Of a stretch of 64,000 nt of DNA, positions 1 to 11,415 are shown piece after piece. Each line of letters opens with the position of its first letter. Within the stretch, counting starts at the first letter, position 1. Both the position numbers and the translations under genes were made by a program. Where the stretch lies: the NCBI RefSeq assembly GCF_026914185.1, contig NC_070563.1:3927001-3991000 (forward strand). Direction: 5' to 3'. This DNA comes from Puccinia triticina. Lineage: Eukaryota > Basidiomycota > Pucciniomycetes > Pucciniales > Pucciniaceae. Below the pieces are notes generated by a model that saw only the letters and a program-made list of their open reading frames with translations, was not told the origin of the DNA and searched no databases.

Positions 1-284
1 TACACGTTACTAATACGCTGTTTAACTCGAACTTGTTGTTGTGTTATGCTTGGTTCTACTACTGCTGAAACACTAATACTGCTACTAAACTTCTACGCTA
101 CTTGCACTAACCACTAATACCGCTAATAACCGCACTGATGACTAAACTACCATATGTGACCAAACCTTCCTAGGCTGATTGCAACACTAACTAACTACCG
201 TAACTAACTAACCACTGTGACCAAACCTCTGTAGGCTGATGGGGAAAAGTCTGATGAGGGGAGAAAGGGCCTTCTTATATATTG

Positions 285-765
285 AAGGGTGAGGGATTTT
301 TGCTCCAGGGAAGCTCCCCATGAGGGATTATTGCTGCAGGGGATCTCAACTACACAGCCTCTCATGCATTTACTGCGCTGCATGTACAAACAACGAGGGG
401 TTTATGCTGCAGGAGACACTCAACTACACAGCATCTGCATGCGTGTGCTGCACTGCCTTACAAACAATGAGGGATTTATGCTGCAGGAGACGCCTCCTGT
501 ACATCTTATCTACCTGCATATGATGTGCTTCATGTACAAACAATGAGAGATTTATGCTGCAGGAGACACTTCCTGTACAGCTTATCTGCCTGCATATGCT
601 GTGCTACATGTACAAACAATGAGGGATTTATGCTGCGGGAGACACTTCCTGTACAGCTTATCTACCTGCATATGCTGTACTATGCGTACAAACAATGAGG
701 GATATATGCTGCATGAGGCACTTGAGCTACACAGCACTTTCATGCATGTACTGCACTGCATGATG
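285..765. repeat. 76-bp tandem repeat, about six copies
   Basis: Units beginning with caatgagggatttatgctgc recur at 465, 541, 617 and 693, a spacing of 76 bp, with more diverged copies from about 313 and 391. Each unit carries a poly-pyrimidine/CTGCAGG block and a cctgtacagcttatc block. Short open frames across it are by-products of the repeat, since 76 is not a multiple of three. It lies just beyond the point where the copia reverse transcriptase breaks off. Confidence 0.8.
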
Positions 766-920
766 TCATGTGTTGCTATGCAACCAAGCCATCTTCCATC
801 CTCTTCCACACACTCTGCATCCACTGTCTAACCTGTTCCATTCCCAATGTTGGGGGTCAAGGCCTCTCCTCCCATCTTGCTCCTTCTTCCCTTCTTCCCC
901 CGCACTGTATTACACACTCC

Positions 921-3900
921 CTATACTATAATACTTCTGCAATGTGCTTTTGGCATTGTCACGCATATGGAACACCACACCGGGCTGACGATGACCATGT
1001 CATCCACGTAAACGTGCACAAAACACACCCAAGAAGGCAAGTTGCTAATGAAAAGGCACGGGTCAGCGGGTGATGGGTGAAAATTTATTGAATTGAAGAA
1101 GCTGGCCAGGGCCGAGTACCAAACACAAGGAGCTTGACGAAGACCGTATATTGCTTTCTTCAGGCGTAGAAAGTGACCAGGGGGAACTGACAATCCGGCC
1201 GGGGCTCTAAGATAGACCTCCTCTTCGAGTTCACCATTCAGAAATGCGTTCTTTGCATCCATTTGGTGGATTTGATAACCCCGGGACAATCCAACCGTGA
1301 CAACCGTTTGAAGAGCAGAGAAGCGACCCGTCGGAGCATAAGTATGCATGATGTCTTCTACTGCCTGAAGTGAGCCTTGCGCACACAAGCAAGCTTTGAA
1401 CTTGCAAACTAAGCCGTCTGAGTCGAGCTTTTTGCGAAAGACCCAAATCGTGCCAAGAAGTTGGTGGTCTTCGGGTATTCGGACGATTTCCCATACACCT
1501 AGGTCTGCCATTGCCGAGAGTTCCAGATCAATCGCGGCTCTCCACTCTTTGGACTCCCCTGAGTTCATCGCCTGATTGTACGTTTGGGGTACACCGACGG
1601 ACACAAACGCCATCGCTCCAATATCAAAGCTCGGGTCAAGGTAATCCAGCATGAAGCCATCGAGTCGATCCAAGATGCACATGTTGGCCCTTCCCTTATG
1701 CTGGAGGATGTTTGACGTGTCAATTGAGGAAGAGATGTCATTCGGCGCTTTGTCCGGCGCAAGGATGATGTCCCAGCCGGGCTTTGGTCTGGGTTGCCTC
1801 TCATTAGACTGGGGGTTCGCGTCCACCATGGCTTGTTGATCCTCGACTTGATCTTGCTGCTCGACCAGACCCTGGGGATCGAAGTCGTCGGAGTTGGGTT
1901 CCGAATGGGTGTCTTCCTGATGGTTGTTTGATTCAGCGACTAGAGGAGATTCATCGAGTTCTTCAAATTGAGTGAGGTCCGGAGGGTCAATAAAACCGGA
2001 ATTATCAGCTGGAGAGAGAAGGGAGACTCCTGGGAAGTCTGCTTCGTCAAAAGAGACATCATGGCAGCGCTCAACCTTCCCTCCCGGAAGTAGAATGCGC
2101 CAGTTATGCATTCCCAGCTGATAACCGACCAGTAGTCCTTGTTTTGCGGTGTCGCCAAACTTCCCTTGTCTTAGCTTTTTCGGGATGTTCACGTACGCCT
2201 TGCAGCCAAACGGGCGAAGTCTTGATGTGTCAAATTGAGAGTCAAACCAGAGTTCGTAAGGCGTCTTCCACTTCAGCTTGCGAGTAGGAGTTATGTTCTC
2301 AAGAAAAACTGCTGTAGAAACAGCTTCTCCCCAGTACTCTGCCGGAAGCCCCACTTGCTTGAGTAATGCTCGAGCCTTCTCACTTGTTGTGCGGTTTCCT
2401 CTTTCAGCGACAGCATTCTGCTGAGGAGTGTACGGCGCCGTTACATGAATGGTGACACCTTTCTCTTTCAAGAACTGAATGAATTCCTTTGAATTGAATT
2501 CCCCGCCGCCATCGAATATCACATTTTTGATTGGACGATCATGGAAAGTGGTAACGTTGTTGTAGTATTCCACAAACTTAGAAAAAGCATCGGATTTGGC
2601 AGAGATAATGTAGACATAGCGGTACCGAGTAAACCAATCGGTGATTTTGAAGTAATAGGAACCGCCGCCGAAGGAAGATGGAGTTATTTTCCCACTCAGG
2701 TCCATGTAGACCGATTCAAGTGGGTGAGAAGCTTCAGGAAGATGAGACGGAAAAACAAGACGATGTGATTTTGACATTGAACATGAATCACATTTGATTT
2801 TTGGTACTGAGATCCCAAACATCCTCTTTAGTGCCTTGTTGCTGCAGTGACCGGCGCGTCTGTGAAGTAGATCGACGTCAGTGACCGTTGAAGCGAGAGC
2901 CATCGTCGGAGGGGACTGACCTTCACGAGTTGCGTTCAACTGAACCATGCATGTACTGCCGACGATGAGTGTCTTGAAGATAACTTCTCCTTCTCGAATT
3001 ATGACGAAGGAAGACGAGCTAGTTCTCTTCAATTCACATCCGCGTTCAAGCAATCTTCCGAGACTGATGAGGGTGGCGCTCAATCCGGTAACGTGCAGTG
3101 ACTTCAGTGGGATGATCGTTTTGTTTTCGGCGACGACATTGACGAATCCGCTACCTAGAACTTCCAACGTGTGTCCATCGGCTAGTTCGACTCGGCTTGA
3201 TTTTTGCCGGTAATCCTTGAAGAGAGATTTGTCTGTGAACATATGATGCGAAGCTCCGCTATCCAAGTAGCACAAGTTCGGTGATTTGAGTGCGGTGAAT
3301 GCTTTGATGGTGCATCGAAGCCCGTTTCCGGTGGATTGAGAGTCTTCGCTGTCTGAGTCATTCGCTTGAGCGGTGTGAGCGTTCTTGGAAGAAGTTGACT
3401 TGGTGAGTTGCCAACACTCCTTTTCAGGGTGGTCCGTCTTGGGGTTGTGCTTGCCTCCAGAGCAAAATTCTCGCCGTGCCTTGCCTTTCTTCTTTGAGGA
3501 TGAAGCGGCCATAGCGGTGTCTTCGGTCTTGATGGTGACCAAGGTTAATTTGGCGTTCTGACGTGTGTTGTTGAGCGCCTTGAGAACTCCTTTGATTTTT
3601 AAGGGTCGTTGAGCATATAAAAGGTCTCTTGCTGTCGAATACTTGTCAGGTAGCTTGAGGACAATTGTCTCGGCAATGTATGTCTCTTTGATGTCGATGT
3701 CGGGTCCAGTAAATTTCATTCCAGCTGAGCTCATTATCTTGAGGTGTTGATTAACACTGTCAATGTAATTAGCTAGATTGGGTTTGTAGGGTGCAGCTAG
3801 AAATTCATTGTAGACCTTAGACTGGTTGCCTTCGGTCTTCGCCTCATAGTGGTCGGTAAGAAGCTTCCAGAGCTCCACTGGGTTTTCTTCGTTGGCATCG

Positions 3901-4133
3901 GTTACGAATCGGTTGAAATTACTGATGCCCATGTGAGATAGAAGAATACCGGCCGTCTTAGATCGGTTAAGGTTGAATTGAACCAATCCAGCGGCATCGG
4001 TACCAGCGGGAGCAATGGAGGTCGTCAAGTAAGTCTTGAATCCGAGCTGTTGGCAGTATCCGAGTATCTTTTGCTTCCAGGTCGGAAAATCGACTTTGGA
4101 GAGATCTGGAATTTGTGCCTTAGATTCGGACAT
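921..4133 (-). pseudogene. Ty1/copia Gag-Pol polyprotein, 3' truncated
   Basis: One uninterrupted minus-strand frame encodes a copia polyprotein. In order it shows a Gag domain (start MSESKAQIPDLSKVDF), an aspartic protease motif LDSGASHHMFTDK, a GAG-pre-integrase zinc region (HRRAGH with CDSCSMSK), an integrase core (MDLSGK, then IFDGGGEFNSKEF, then NAVAERGNRT) with the expected D, D and E, and reverse transcriptase through YVDDMVIV. Homology stops right after the YVDD box at roughly 985, so the RT thumb, RNase H and 3' LTR are missing. Up to there no stop or frameshift is visible, so the truncation is probably fairly recent. The start is the first Met after the primer site at 4186-4197. Confidence 0.9.
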
Positions 4134-4185
4134 GACAGCAGAGTCGGTCGTGTGATAATTAGCGCGTCCTCAGAGTTAGGACTCT

Positions 4186-4197
4186 GGGCTCATAACC
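4186..4197 (-). other. Primer-binding site of the truncated copia element
   Basis: The minus strand reads GGTTATGAGCCC. This complements the anticodon arm of initiator tRNA-Met rather than its 3' end. Drosophila copia and yeast Ty5 are known to prime from a half-tRNA of this kind. The site directly abuts the putative LTR. Confidence 0.6.
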
Positions 4198-4525
4198 TAT
4201 AGAAAAGGTAGGCGCGGAGGGTCTTTGGAGACCAGCGAGGTGTTAGTATAACACACGAGACTGTTGACGAGACCACCGAAGCACACCTTTGGAGACCAGC
4301 GAGGTGTTAGTATAACACACGAGACTGTTGACGAGACCACCGAAGCACACCTGATTGTGCGGAGAGAGTTGAGACAGAAAATGAAAACTGAATGAAGAAA
4401 AGGAAAACAGGAACCGGTACAAGGTAGGCTATTTAACAACTTCAATTAGGTTTCATTTAGGTTTCAACTATATTTATCATCACACAACCGGTTGTAGAGT
4501 ATGCTAATAATGAGATATCTCAATA
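4198..4525 (-). mobile_element. Putative 5' LTR of the truncated copia element
   Basis: This stretch lies between the primer-binding site and the point where helicase coding similarity resumes. On the minus strand it would start TATTGAGATATC and end TTTTCTATA, giving short inverted ends (TAT/ATA) instead of the usual TG/CA. The second LTR is lost, so neither end can be confirmed. It contains a perfect 64-bp tandem duplication at 4223-4350. Confidence 0.45.
4223..4350. repeat. Two-copy 64-bp tandem duplication
   Basis: The unit starting ctttggagaccagcgagg occurs at 4223 and again at 4287 with no visible difference. The two copies fill the middle of the putative LTR and may duplicate promoter sequence. 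Confidence 0.85.
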
Positions 4526-4790
4526 CGGTGCCCGCAAGGACAAATAAGTTTTGGCGTTTAACCAAGTCCATGACAGCACCAATCTGGATTTCTTTTGCCT
4601 CATCACCGTATCTTTCCCTGGCGCAAGACTGGATCAAGGCATGTAAATCTTTGTTGTTGAGCTTTGTGATGGACTTGGGCAAGGTGATGGCTGTTGTTTT
4701 GCCGGAGGGTGGAGTGGGCCAAGGGTCTGGTTCATCACTGACTGAAAGGTGCTCTTTGGCAACATCTGAGGTTGACTTGCTGTTGGACAT
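4526..4790 (-). pseudogene. RecQ/DEAD-like helicase N-terminal fragment
   Basis: The minus-strand frame from a Met at 4790 contains a segment resembling the region just before Walker A in RecQ-type helicases: ERYGDEAKEIQIGAVMDLV followed by FVLAGT. A functional helicase would continue into a GxGKT loop. Here the frame enters the copia LTR instead, so only about 88 residues remain. Helicase fragments of this kind are common in repeat-rich fungal genomes, so this may be a mobile or multicopy gene rather than a single-copy host gene. The assignment rests on the Q-motif-like segment only. Confidence 0.5.
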
Positions 4791-5194
4791 GGTGAGAAAT
4801 TTGGTCCTTTGGCTTGTTTGGGTGTAGCCTTCACTTCATCCATCTCATTTCTCTACTCCCAAACACAGTCATGAGCACGGGCCTCAAACTAGCTACCCTT
4901 AGGTAAGGCGGGGTAATTAAATGAGGGCCCGTGCTCCAGCAAAATGGAAAAAAAATGCAGATCTCCCTTGCCGAGTCGGTTACTCCTTTGCGAGTGGTTT
5001 GGCTTGTTGAATTTTTCAAGGGATTTGTGTGGCAGTACATGAAGATAAAAAAATACAAGCCTATTGAATAACATCTTGCGCTGGCAGGCAGGGAAAAAAA
5101 AAACAGAAATGTTGTTGAATGAAAACTGTACAGCGAAGAAATTGAAAAGGGGCATGAAAAATCCAATCTCCGTGCGCCAACTTGGGGTGACATG
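4791..5194. other. No gene recognised between the helicase fragment and the LTR
   Basis: AT-rich sequence with poly-A tracts at 4946, 5048 and 5094. Short minus-strand frames here lack recognisable domains. Confidence 0.5.
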
Positions 5195-5486
5195 TGTTAG
5201 GCTCCGGCTGGGATGTCGGTGATAAGAAACAGAGGAGAGTATTAATTTCTGGAGGAAATTAGAGAAGAGAGAAGAAAGAAAGAAGGAAAAGAAGAAAGAG
5301 AGAAAGAAAGGAACAAAAGTGACTAGGACAAACCTGGGATGTTGGTGATAAGAAACAGAGGAGAGTGAGGAAAAGAAAAGTTCACCAGCATCCCAGGGAG
5401 GAGGCTTTTAGAGAAGATGGAAACTACACTACAAGAATCAAAGTAAATATATGCTAATACTAAATACATATGCCTATACCATAACA
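5195..5486 (-). repeat. Copia 3' LTR
   Basis: 292 bp, TGTTAGG to ATAACA, matching the copy at 10726-11017. It contains a purine-rich run of agaagaaagaaag type and an internal partial repeat of the gggatgttggtgataag block. Confidence 0.9.
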
Positions 5487-5803
5487 GCCGCCCCCTCAAA
5501 AAGACTCCAACCAATGCTCAAAAACTTGAGCTACAAGAAGAGAAAGTTAAGACAAGAAGAAATAACAAAAGCAAAAGAGAAAAAAATATAGGAGGACAAT
5601 ACAATTGGCAAGTGAAACAACAAGAATAATGAAAGGAAAAAAGAAAAAAAAAATTATAGACATGATAGAAGAATCCAACGAGGAGACCGGTCCCTGCGAG
5701 TCAAAATAAAAGAAACAAGGTGTCGTTATCCTAATCTCAAAGCTTTTGGATATGATTGAGACAAACAATCGCGGGGGCGCATGTGTCTCGCAGCTAGCGC
5801 ATG

Positions 5804-8800
5804 CTAGCCCCCCAGGTACTTGCCATTGCGTATGTCACCTCCAGGGGATGACATTTTGAGGCTGGCTATGCTCCTCTCAAAAGACAAAGGTCCCAGTGCT
5901 TTTGTCATCACGTCCGCAAGCTGTTGATCCGTTGGAACCCACTCGATCGCCAGTCTCTTGCAGTGCAGTTGTTCATTCACATAAAAGCACTCTTGTTCCG
6001 AGTGTCTGGTGCACTTATTGGCGGAGTTGTCTTTCAAAATCTTGACAGCCGCATTGTTATCGCACATGAGTGTTGGTGTGATCACCTGATTGGTCATGTC
6101 GAAAAAAAAGCTCCTTGAGCCAGACTGTGTGCCGTGCCGCCCAGCCCAGCGCCATGAATTTGGCGTGACAGGTGTATGTAGCTACTGAAGGTTGCCTCTT
6201 GCTGGCCCAGAGGATTGGCGTGCCAAAAAGCGTCATGACTGAGCCATGAGTCAAACGTGCAAATTCGCCACCCCAATTGGCGTCCACCCAGGTTAGCATC
6301 CTGTTGTCATCCACGCTTGGCTCAATTACTAGTTCTCTACATCCAAATGCTTTGATGTATCCCAAAAATTGCTGCACCGCCGCCCAGTGACGCTTGACTG
6401 GAGATTTTGAAAAGCGCGCTAGAAATCCGACCGCAAAAGCCAAGTCCAGTCGTGTTGCAACTGCCAGATAGTTCAGAGAACCCACTATGGATAAATAACC
6501 ATTTGGATTTATAACCTCTTCACCAGACTGTGCGGAGGTCAGAGTATTAGTGTCGCGTATAGGAACAGACTTTGGGAGTGCCGTATTGGTGGTGAAAGTT
6601 TTGAGTATTTTGCGTGTCAAGAAAGGTTGAGAGAGGATGATTGTTGAAGGAGATGGTCGGTCCACTTTGATCCCAACGATTGTGTGGATTTTGCCTTCCC
6701 ATGTGGTTCTGAGTTTTGCTTCCAACGCTCCGCGGAATTCGGCCATGATTTGTTGGGACGACGCGGTGACAACACCATCATCCACGTGAATCCAGACCAA
6801 ATGGTATCAACCCCGCGTTGCATATGATAGAAAGAATCATCATAATGGCTCACCCTGAAGCCCACGTCCTCCATTACTTGGACAAAATGCTTCCACCAGC
6901 ATCAGACTCCTTGTTTGGTGCCATACAACCCCTTGTCAAGCTTCAATTATTTCCCGCGGTGTTCTTCCAGCACAAACATTCCGTCCAGGACCTTCACCCA
7001 GACATCTTTGTCGATTTCCCCGTAAAGATAAGCTGCTGTGATGTCAAAAGATTCAATTGACCATCTGCGGTATGCTGCAATTGTGAACAGCATTCTCAGA
7101 GACGCAAAGGTTGCCGTCGGAGCCCACGTATCATGATAATCTTGACCAAATATTTGGCTGAAACCTTGGACAATGTACCGTGCCTTGTATTTTTTGATAG
7201 CCCCGTCTTGATTTCTTTTGATGTTGAAAAGCCAGCGAGCATCTGTTTCCTTCCAACCAGGTGGAACGTGTTCAAAGTGCCACATGTGCATATCCCAGAT
7301 GTTTGAAAGTTTGTTCTCAACAGCCGCTGCCCATTTCTCGCCGTCTTTCCTGGCCACAGCTCTGGAATAAGTCCAAGGTAGAAGCTGAGTTCTAGTCACC
7401 CCAGACAAACCGGTATTTTCGGGTGACTGATTGCAAATTGTGTTTTCAGCTACTTCCAAGCCTAGGACAAGTGCAGCATTGAAAATTGCAGGCAATATGT
7501 ATTCAGTGTTCAGGAGCTTGTCAATTGAGCGCCGTACCGGGGGTGTGTCACTTGGCTTCGCCAGTTCTCCATTGTGCTGAGGCACGCTCACCGGGTCAAC
7601 TGGACCGTTGTTCAGTATTCTGTTGAGGGAGGATGAGTTTGTCAGAGAGGGCTTCACCGCTTCCGCAGGGTTGATTGCCGGTTTCTTTGAATAAGGAAAG
7701 GTCGCCACCAACGACTCAAAAAATGTATTGTTCGTTGGTACCCAAAAGATCCAGCCTTTGCCGCCTTGTACGTAGCCTACTAAGTTGCATCTCCAGGCCC
7801 GTTCGTTGGTCTTGCTTTCTCCAATAAATGTCCGGCTTATGCACGAAAGCGACTTCCCCAAATGTGCGGATTTGGTCAAAAAACGGTTTCCTGTTAAACA
7901 TGAGTTCCAAAGGGGTCTTATTGCCAGTCAACAAATTAATAAGCCTATTGTGAGTGAAATAACCCCACAGATAAGCAAATCCCCAAAATTTCATTGGTAG
8001 ACCTGATGCTATCAAGGCCGTCCTTGCAATTTCGCCCACTGTCCTGTGCAAACGCTCAGCCGCCCCATTCTGTTCCGGTTCATACGGCATTGAGTGTTGA
8101 TGTTCAATTCCTTTGTCTTGCAACCACCCGATGAAAGCCTTTGAGGTAAATTCGCCACCGCCGTCAGTTTGGAATCTCTTGAGCTTCTTCCCGGTAAGTT
8201 GTTCCATCCATTCAATGTATCTCTTGAAGTTGATACAGACTTTGCTCTTGGCCTTGAGCAAGAAGCCCTCCGAGTACGTGCTCGCCAAATCCCAAAAAAC
8301 CACCAGGTATTTAACACCATTGAAACCCTCAACAAAAGGACCCAGAACGTCTGATAAAATCGTGTCCATTGTGGACAAAGCCGGCTCATCAGATAGACGG
8401 CTACCCCTAGTGCGTTTGCTTTTTCTGACTAGACAATCTTCACAGACAAAATCTTTGTTTGTTAATTTGTCCGGTAGCCCAGGCAGCGTCCCCAGGGCGC
8501 CCATCTTAATTATTTTCTTTAGGCTTATGTGACCTAATCGGCGATGCCACATCAAGGCGTCTGAGTTTTTAATATTGGCATTGAGGGCCGTAATTTCACA
8601 GGGAGACTTGGGGGAGGAGGCAACACTAGCGGAGGAGAAAGGAACAACACAGGCAGGAGGAGAAGAGGAACAGATCAAAACAGGAACCTGCCACCGTCTA
8701 TTGATTGAGTATGATTGAAAGGAGAAACCGTTGTCAAAGTGAACCAATGCATTGCCATTTTTGTCAATGATGATCTTGCCGCCACCAATTCAGAGTGTGT

Positions 8801-10667
8801 TGGCCAACAAAATAGTACAGGATGCATCAGGGCTGAAATAGATGTTATTGAGTGTAACTGAACCGGAATTGTTCTTAAGAATCATCTTCCCAACTACAGT
8901 GACAAAAGAGTTGGGTGCATGAGTCGCAACAGTCAAGGGAATAGGATTGGACAGAGTTTTGTGCTCAAAAAGGAGGGATAAGTCATTGGTGAAGGTGTGA
9001 GAAGCGCACAAGTCTAGGCCAAAAAGACGGCCACCGTGCTCCGAGAAACGCTCAACCTCCTCTTGTGTGACTGGCGCGTCCAACGTGATCGACTGAGCAA
9101 CTGGTTGCTCAACCCGATTGTTGGTGATGGACACATCAGCGGCTTCAGCAGCGTTGGCTTGGATACCGCTGCGTGGGGGAGCCGTTGCACTGCAAAAAGG
9201 GTTATTAGAGTTAGCCCCGCCGCCCTTGAAAGGATTCGAGGTACCTCCGGCAACAGGATTGGAAGGTCGGGTGCAGTTGTTGGTGTGGTGTCCGTTGATT
9301 TTGCATCGATGACACCACTTGGTGCTCGCCGTACCACTGACTTTTGATTGAGAACCTGCATCTGGCGGAGCGCTATGATTGTTGTGATCACTGCGCCTGT
9401 TATTCGCAGTTCGACGCGTTTGACGGAACAGAGCCAGTTTGTTCTTGGTCAGCTTTACTAGCTCCAAGTTCTTGATCATGTCTTTGCCGTTCTGCATGCG
9501 TTGATCAATCTGCCTTGCCACGTTAACGAAAGGGTATGACTTGAGATTGGGAAGCAATAGATGAAACAGTAATCCAACAAAAGAGTCCTTGTTCAAAACA
9601 AAACCAGAGCAAAAGAGTTGTTTGGCTTTGTTCTCAACGGCGCGAAAATGAGCATCAACGTCCGCCGAGTGATCTAGATGATTGAACTTCATGTCGAGGA
9701 TTTCCTTGATAACGGCGAGATGAGAAGTGCGGCTGCGCAAAGTGAACGTGTCGGCAACTAGTTCTAGTGCTGCTAAACCCAAGCTTTACTCGGCAACCCT
9801 GATCTTCAGGTTATTGTCAATTGTGGATAGGATAGCCGTTTTGAGAAGCCTATCCTCACTGTCGACCAGAACCAGATCGTCAGTGCCAAGCGGTATTACT
9901 TGTCCAACCGTTCCCTCAAGTGCCTGGCGTAACATGATCAACCAGGTCTGATAGTTCAATCCATTAACCTTGAGCTTGGGAGCTATGCCAAGCCATTTGT
10001 GAAGAGTGAGCGTCAACTCCCAATTTGACGGTTGCGCTGAGTTGATAGAGGCTACTGGTGCCGATGGTGTTGCATTCAATGCAGTAGCTGCTTGCACCAT
10101 CTGGCTGAATAGGATGAACTGTTGAACCGTCTCATTGGTCAGAGCAATTTTTTTGCCAGGTAACAGCGATGTTGGTGTCAATCCCGTCATTTTTGTTGAC
10201 TCGGAAGCAGCGGTTGAGGGTGATTTGGAAGATTGGGCCAGTGTGGCCGGACTGATGGTGATGGTAGGGTTAGGTGCCTTGTCTTTGCCCTTGGATGACC
10301 CAACATCTGACGGGGAAAGACCAGAGTTTAAATTAGATTTCTGAGTTCCGCCGCTTTTGGATAAGGAGGAGTAACGGTCAAAAAGTGCCGCCATTTCCTG
10401 AGCGCCGGAGCCAAGCCTTGGAGCACTGGTGCCAGTGGCAGAAGAAGAAGTGTGGGAGGAGGGAAGTGGTTGAGATACGTGCCGACCATGGTAAGCGGAT
10501 CTCGCAGTAAAGGCAGATCGACCCTGGCGGCTGGTGTCACGACCTCGGTCGGTCATACGACCGGGTCCAGAATTATCGGACATTGTGAGTTGTGTGATGC
10601 TGAGAGAAAACTGGTTCTGAAGGGAATCGTTGAAAAAAAACTTGATGCTTAGTGATGACGCTTGCAA
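5804..10667 (-). pseudogene. Ty1/copia Gag-Pol, multiply inactivated
   Basis: The reading is broken into pieces. Gag (10667-9786) starts from a Met next to the primer site and ends at an in-frame TAA. The same frame continues at 9782-8790 with a zinc knuckle CHRCKINGHHTNNC and a decayed protease (LDLCAS where LDSGAS is expected), ending at an in-frame TGA. Integrase (8747-7716) has the zinc H and C residues, DVLGPFVEG, QTDGGGEFTSKAF and QNGAAERLHRT. A frameshift near 7815 leads to RT (7879-6947) with FDITAAYLYGEI. Further breaks separate the VDDG box (about 6795), RNase H and the copia C-terminus (6097-5804, ending GPLSFERSIASLK). Almost certainly inactive. Confidence 0.9.
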
Positions 10668-10713
10668 GCGGACTCTCGAAGTATGTAACCAAACTGATCT
10701 TCAGCGAGAAAGA

Positions 10714-10725
10714 GGGCTCATGACC
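10714..10725 (-). other. Copia primer-binding site
   Basis: The minus strand reads GGTCATGAGCCC directly after the LTR end CTAACA. It matches the truncated copia site at 4186 except for one base, again complementary to the anticodon arm of initiator tRNA-Met. Confidence 0.65.
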
Positions 10726-11017
10726 TGTTAGGCTCCGGCTGGGATGTTGGTGATAAGGAACAGAGGAGAGTATTAATTTCTGGAGGAAATTAGAGAAGAG
10801 AGAAGAAAGAAAGAAGGAAAAGAAGAAAGAGAGAAAGAAAGGAACAAAAGTGACTAGGACAAACCTGGGATGTTGGTGATAAGAAACAGAGGAGAGTGAG
10901 GAAAAGAAAAGTTCACCGGCATCCCAGGGAGGAGGCTTTTAGAGAAGATGGAAACTACACTACACGCATCAAAGTAAATATATGCTAATACTAAATACAT
11001 ATGCCTATACCATAACA
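10726..11017 (-). repeat. Copia 5' LTR
   Basis: 292 bp, TGTTAGG to CATAACA. It differs from its partner at about five positions, for example gatgttgg against gatgtcgg. Confidence 0.9.
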
Positions 11018-11021
11018 ATAT

Positions 11022-11290
11022 GGTCTAAGTCCCTCCTGACGGAGGCTCGCTTTGCGAGTTCAGCCTACCCCCCGGGGGCCCGAAGTCTCAAGGGACTTTG
11101 TTAAGTTCGACCATGTTGTGACTTGGTCACAAGGTTACTCGGCTGCGGCTCTCTGCTGCGGAGAAGACTATGTCTCCTCCGCCAGAGGCCCGGCCAGAGC
11201 CGAACTTAACACAAGTCCCTCTCTGTGCTCGCGGGGCGCGAGGCGAGCACACTCCCGCTTGTCGCAGTTAAGCTCGGGCCAGAGCCACAT
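11022..11290. repeat. GC-rich foldback elements
   Basis: Here aagtccct at 11033 pairs with agggactt near 11091, enclosing GC-rich hairpins such as ggaggctcgctttgcgag. A related block at about 11185-11285 is flanked by gaacttaac and gttaagctcg. Similar blocks recur at 14655, 22395 and 23095, so this appears to be a small dispersed family rather than a gene. Confidence 0.55.
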
Positions 11291-11415
11291 CAATTGTCAT
11301 TACCATCATCATCACCGAGTCTCCCGAGACACAGTCTCTACACACCAGGCGAACTGTGGGAGGGATTTCCCAACTTCCAACGCAGGTCCGCAACAAAGCG
11401 AGAAAGAAACTCGAA

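Larger units (their letters stand above)
5195..11017 (-). mobile_element. Full-length Ty1/copia retrotransposon
   Basis: A 5.8-kb element on the minus strand bounded by two 292-bp LTRs (5195-5486 and 10726-11017) that run from TGTTAGGC to CATAACA. I count about five differences between them, so they are around 98% identical. Flanking pentamers are acatg on the left and atatg on the right, a target duplication with one mismatch. The primer site is at 10714-10725. A purine tract (tgagggggcggc on the minus strand) immediately precedes the 3' LTR. The interior carries gag, protease, integrase and RT/RNase H in copia order but with stops and frameshifts. Confidence 0.9.
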
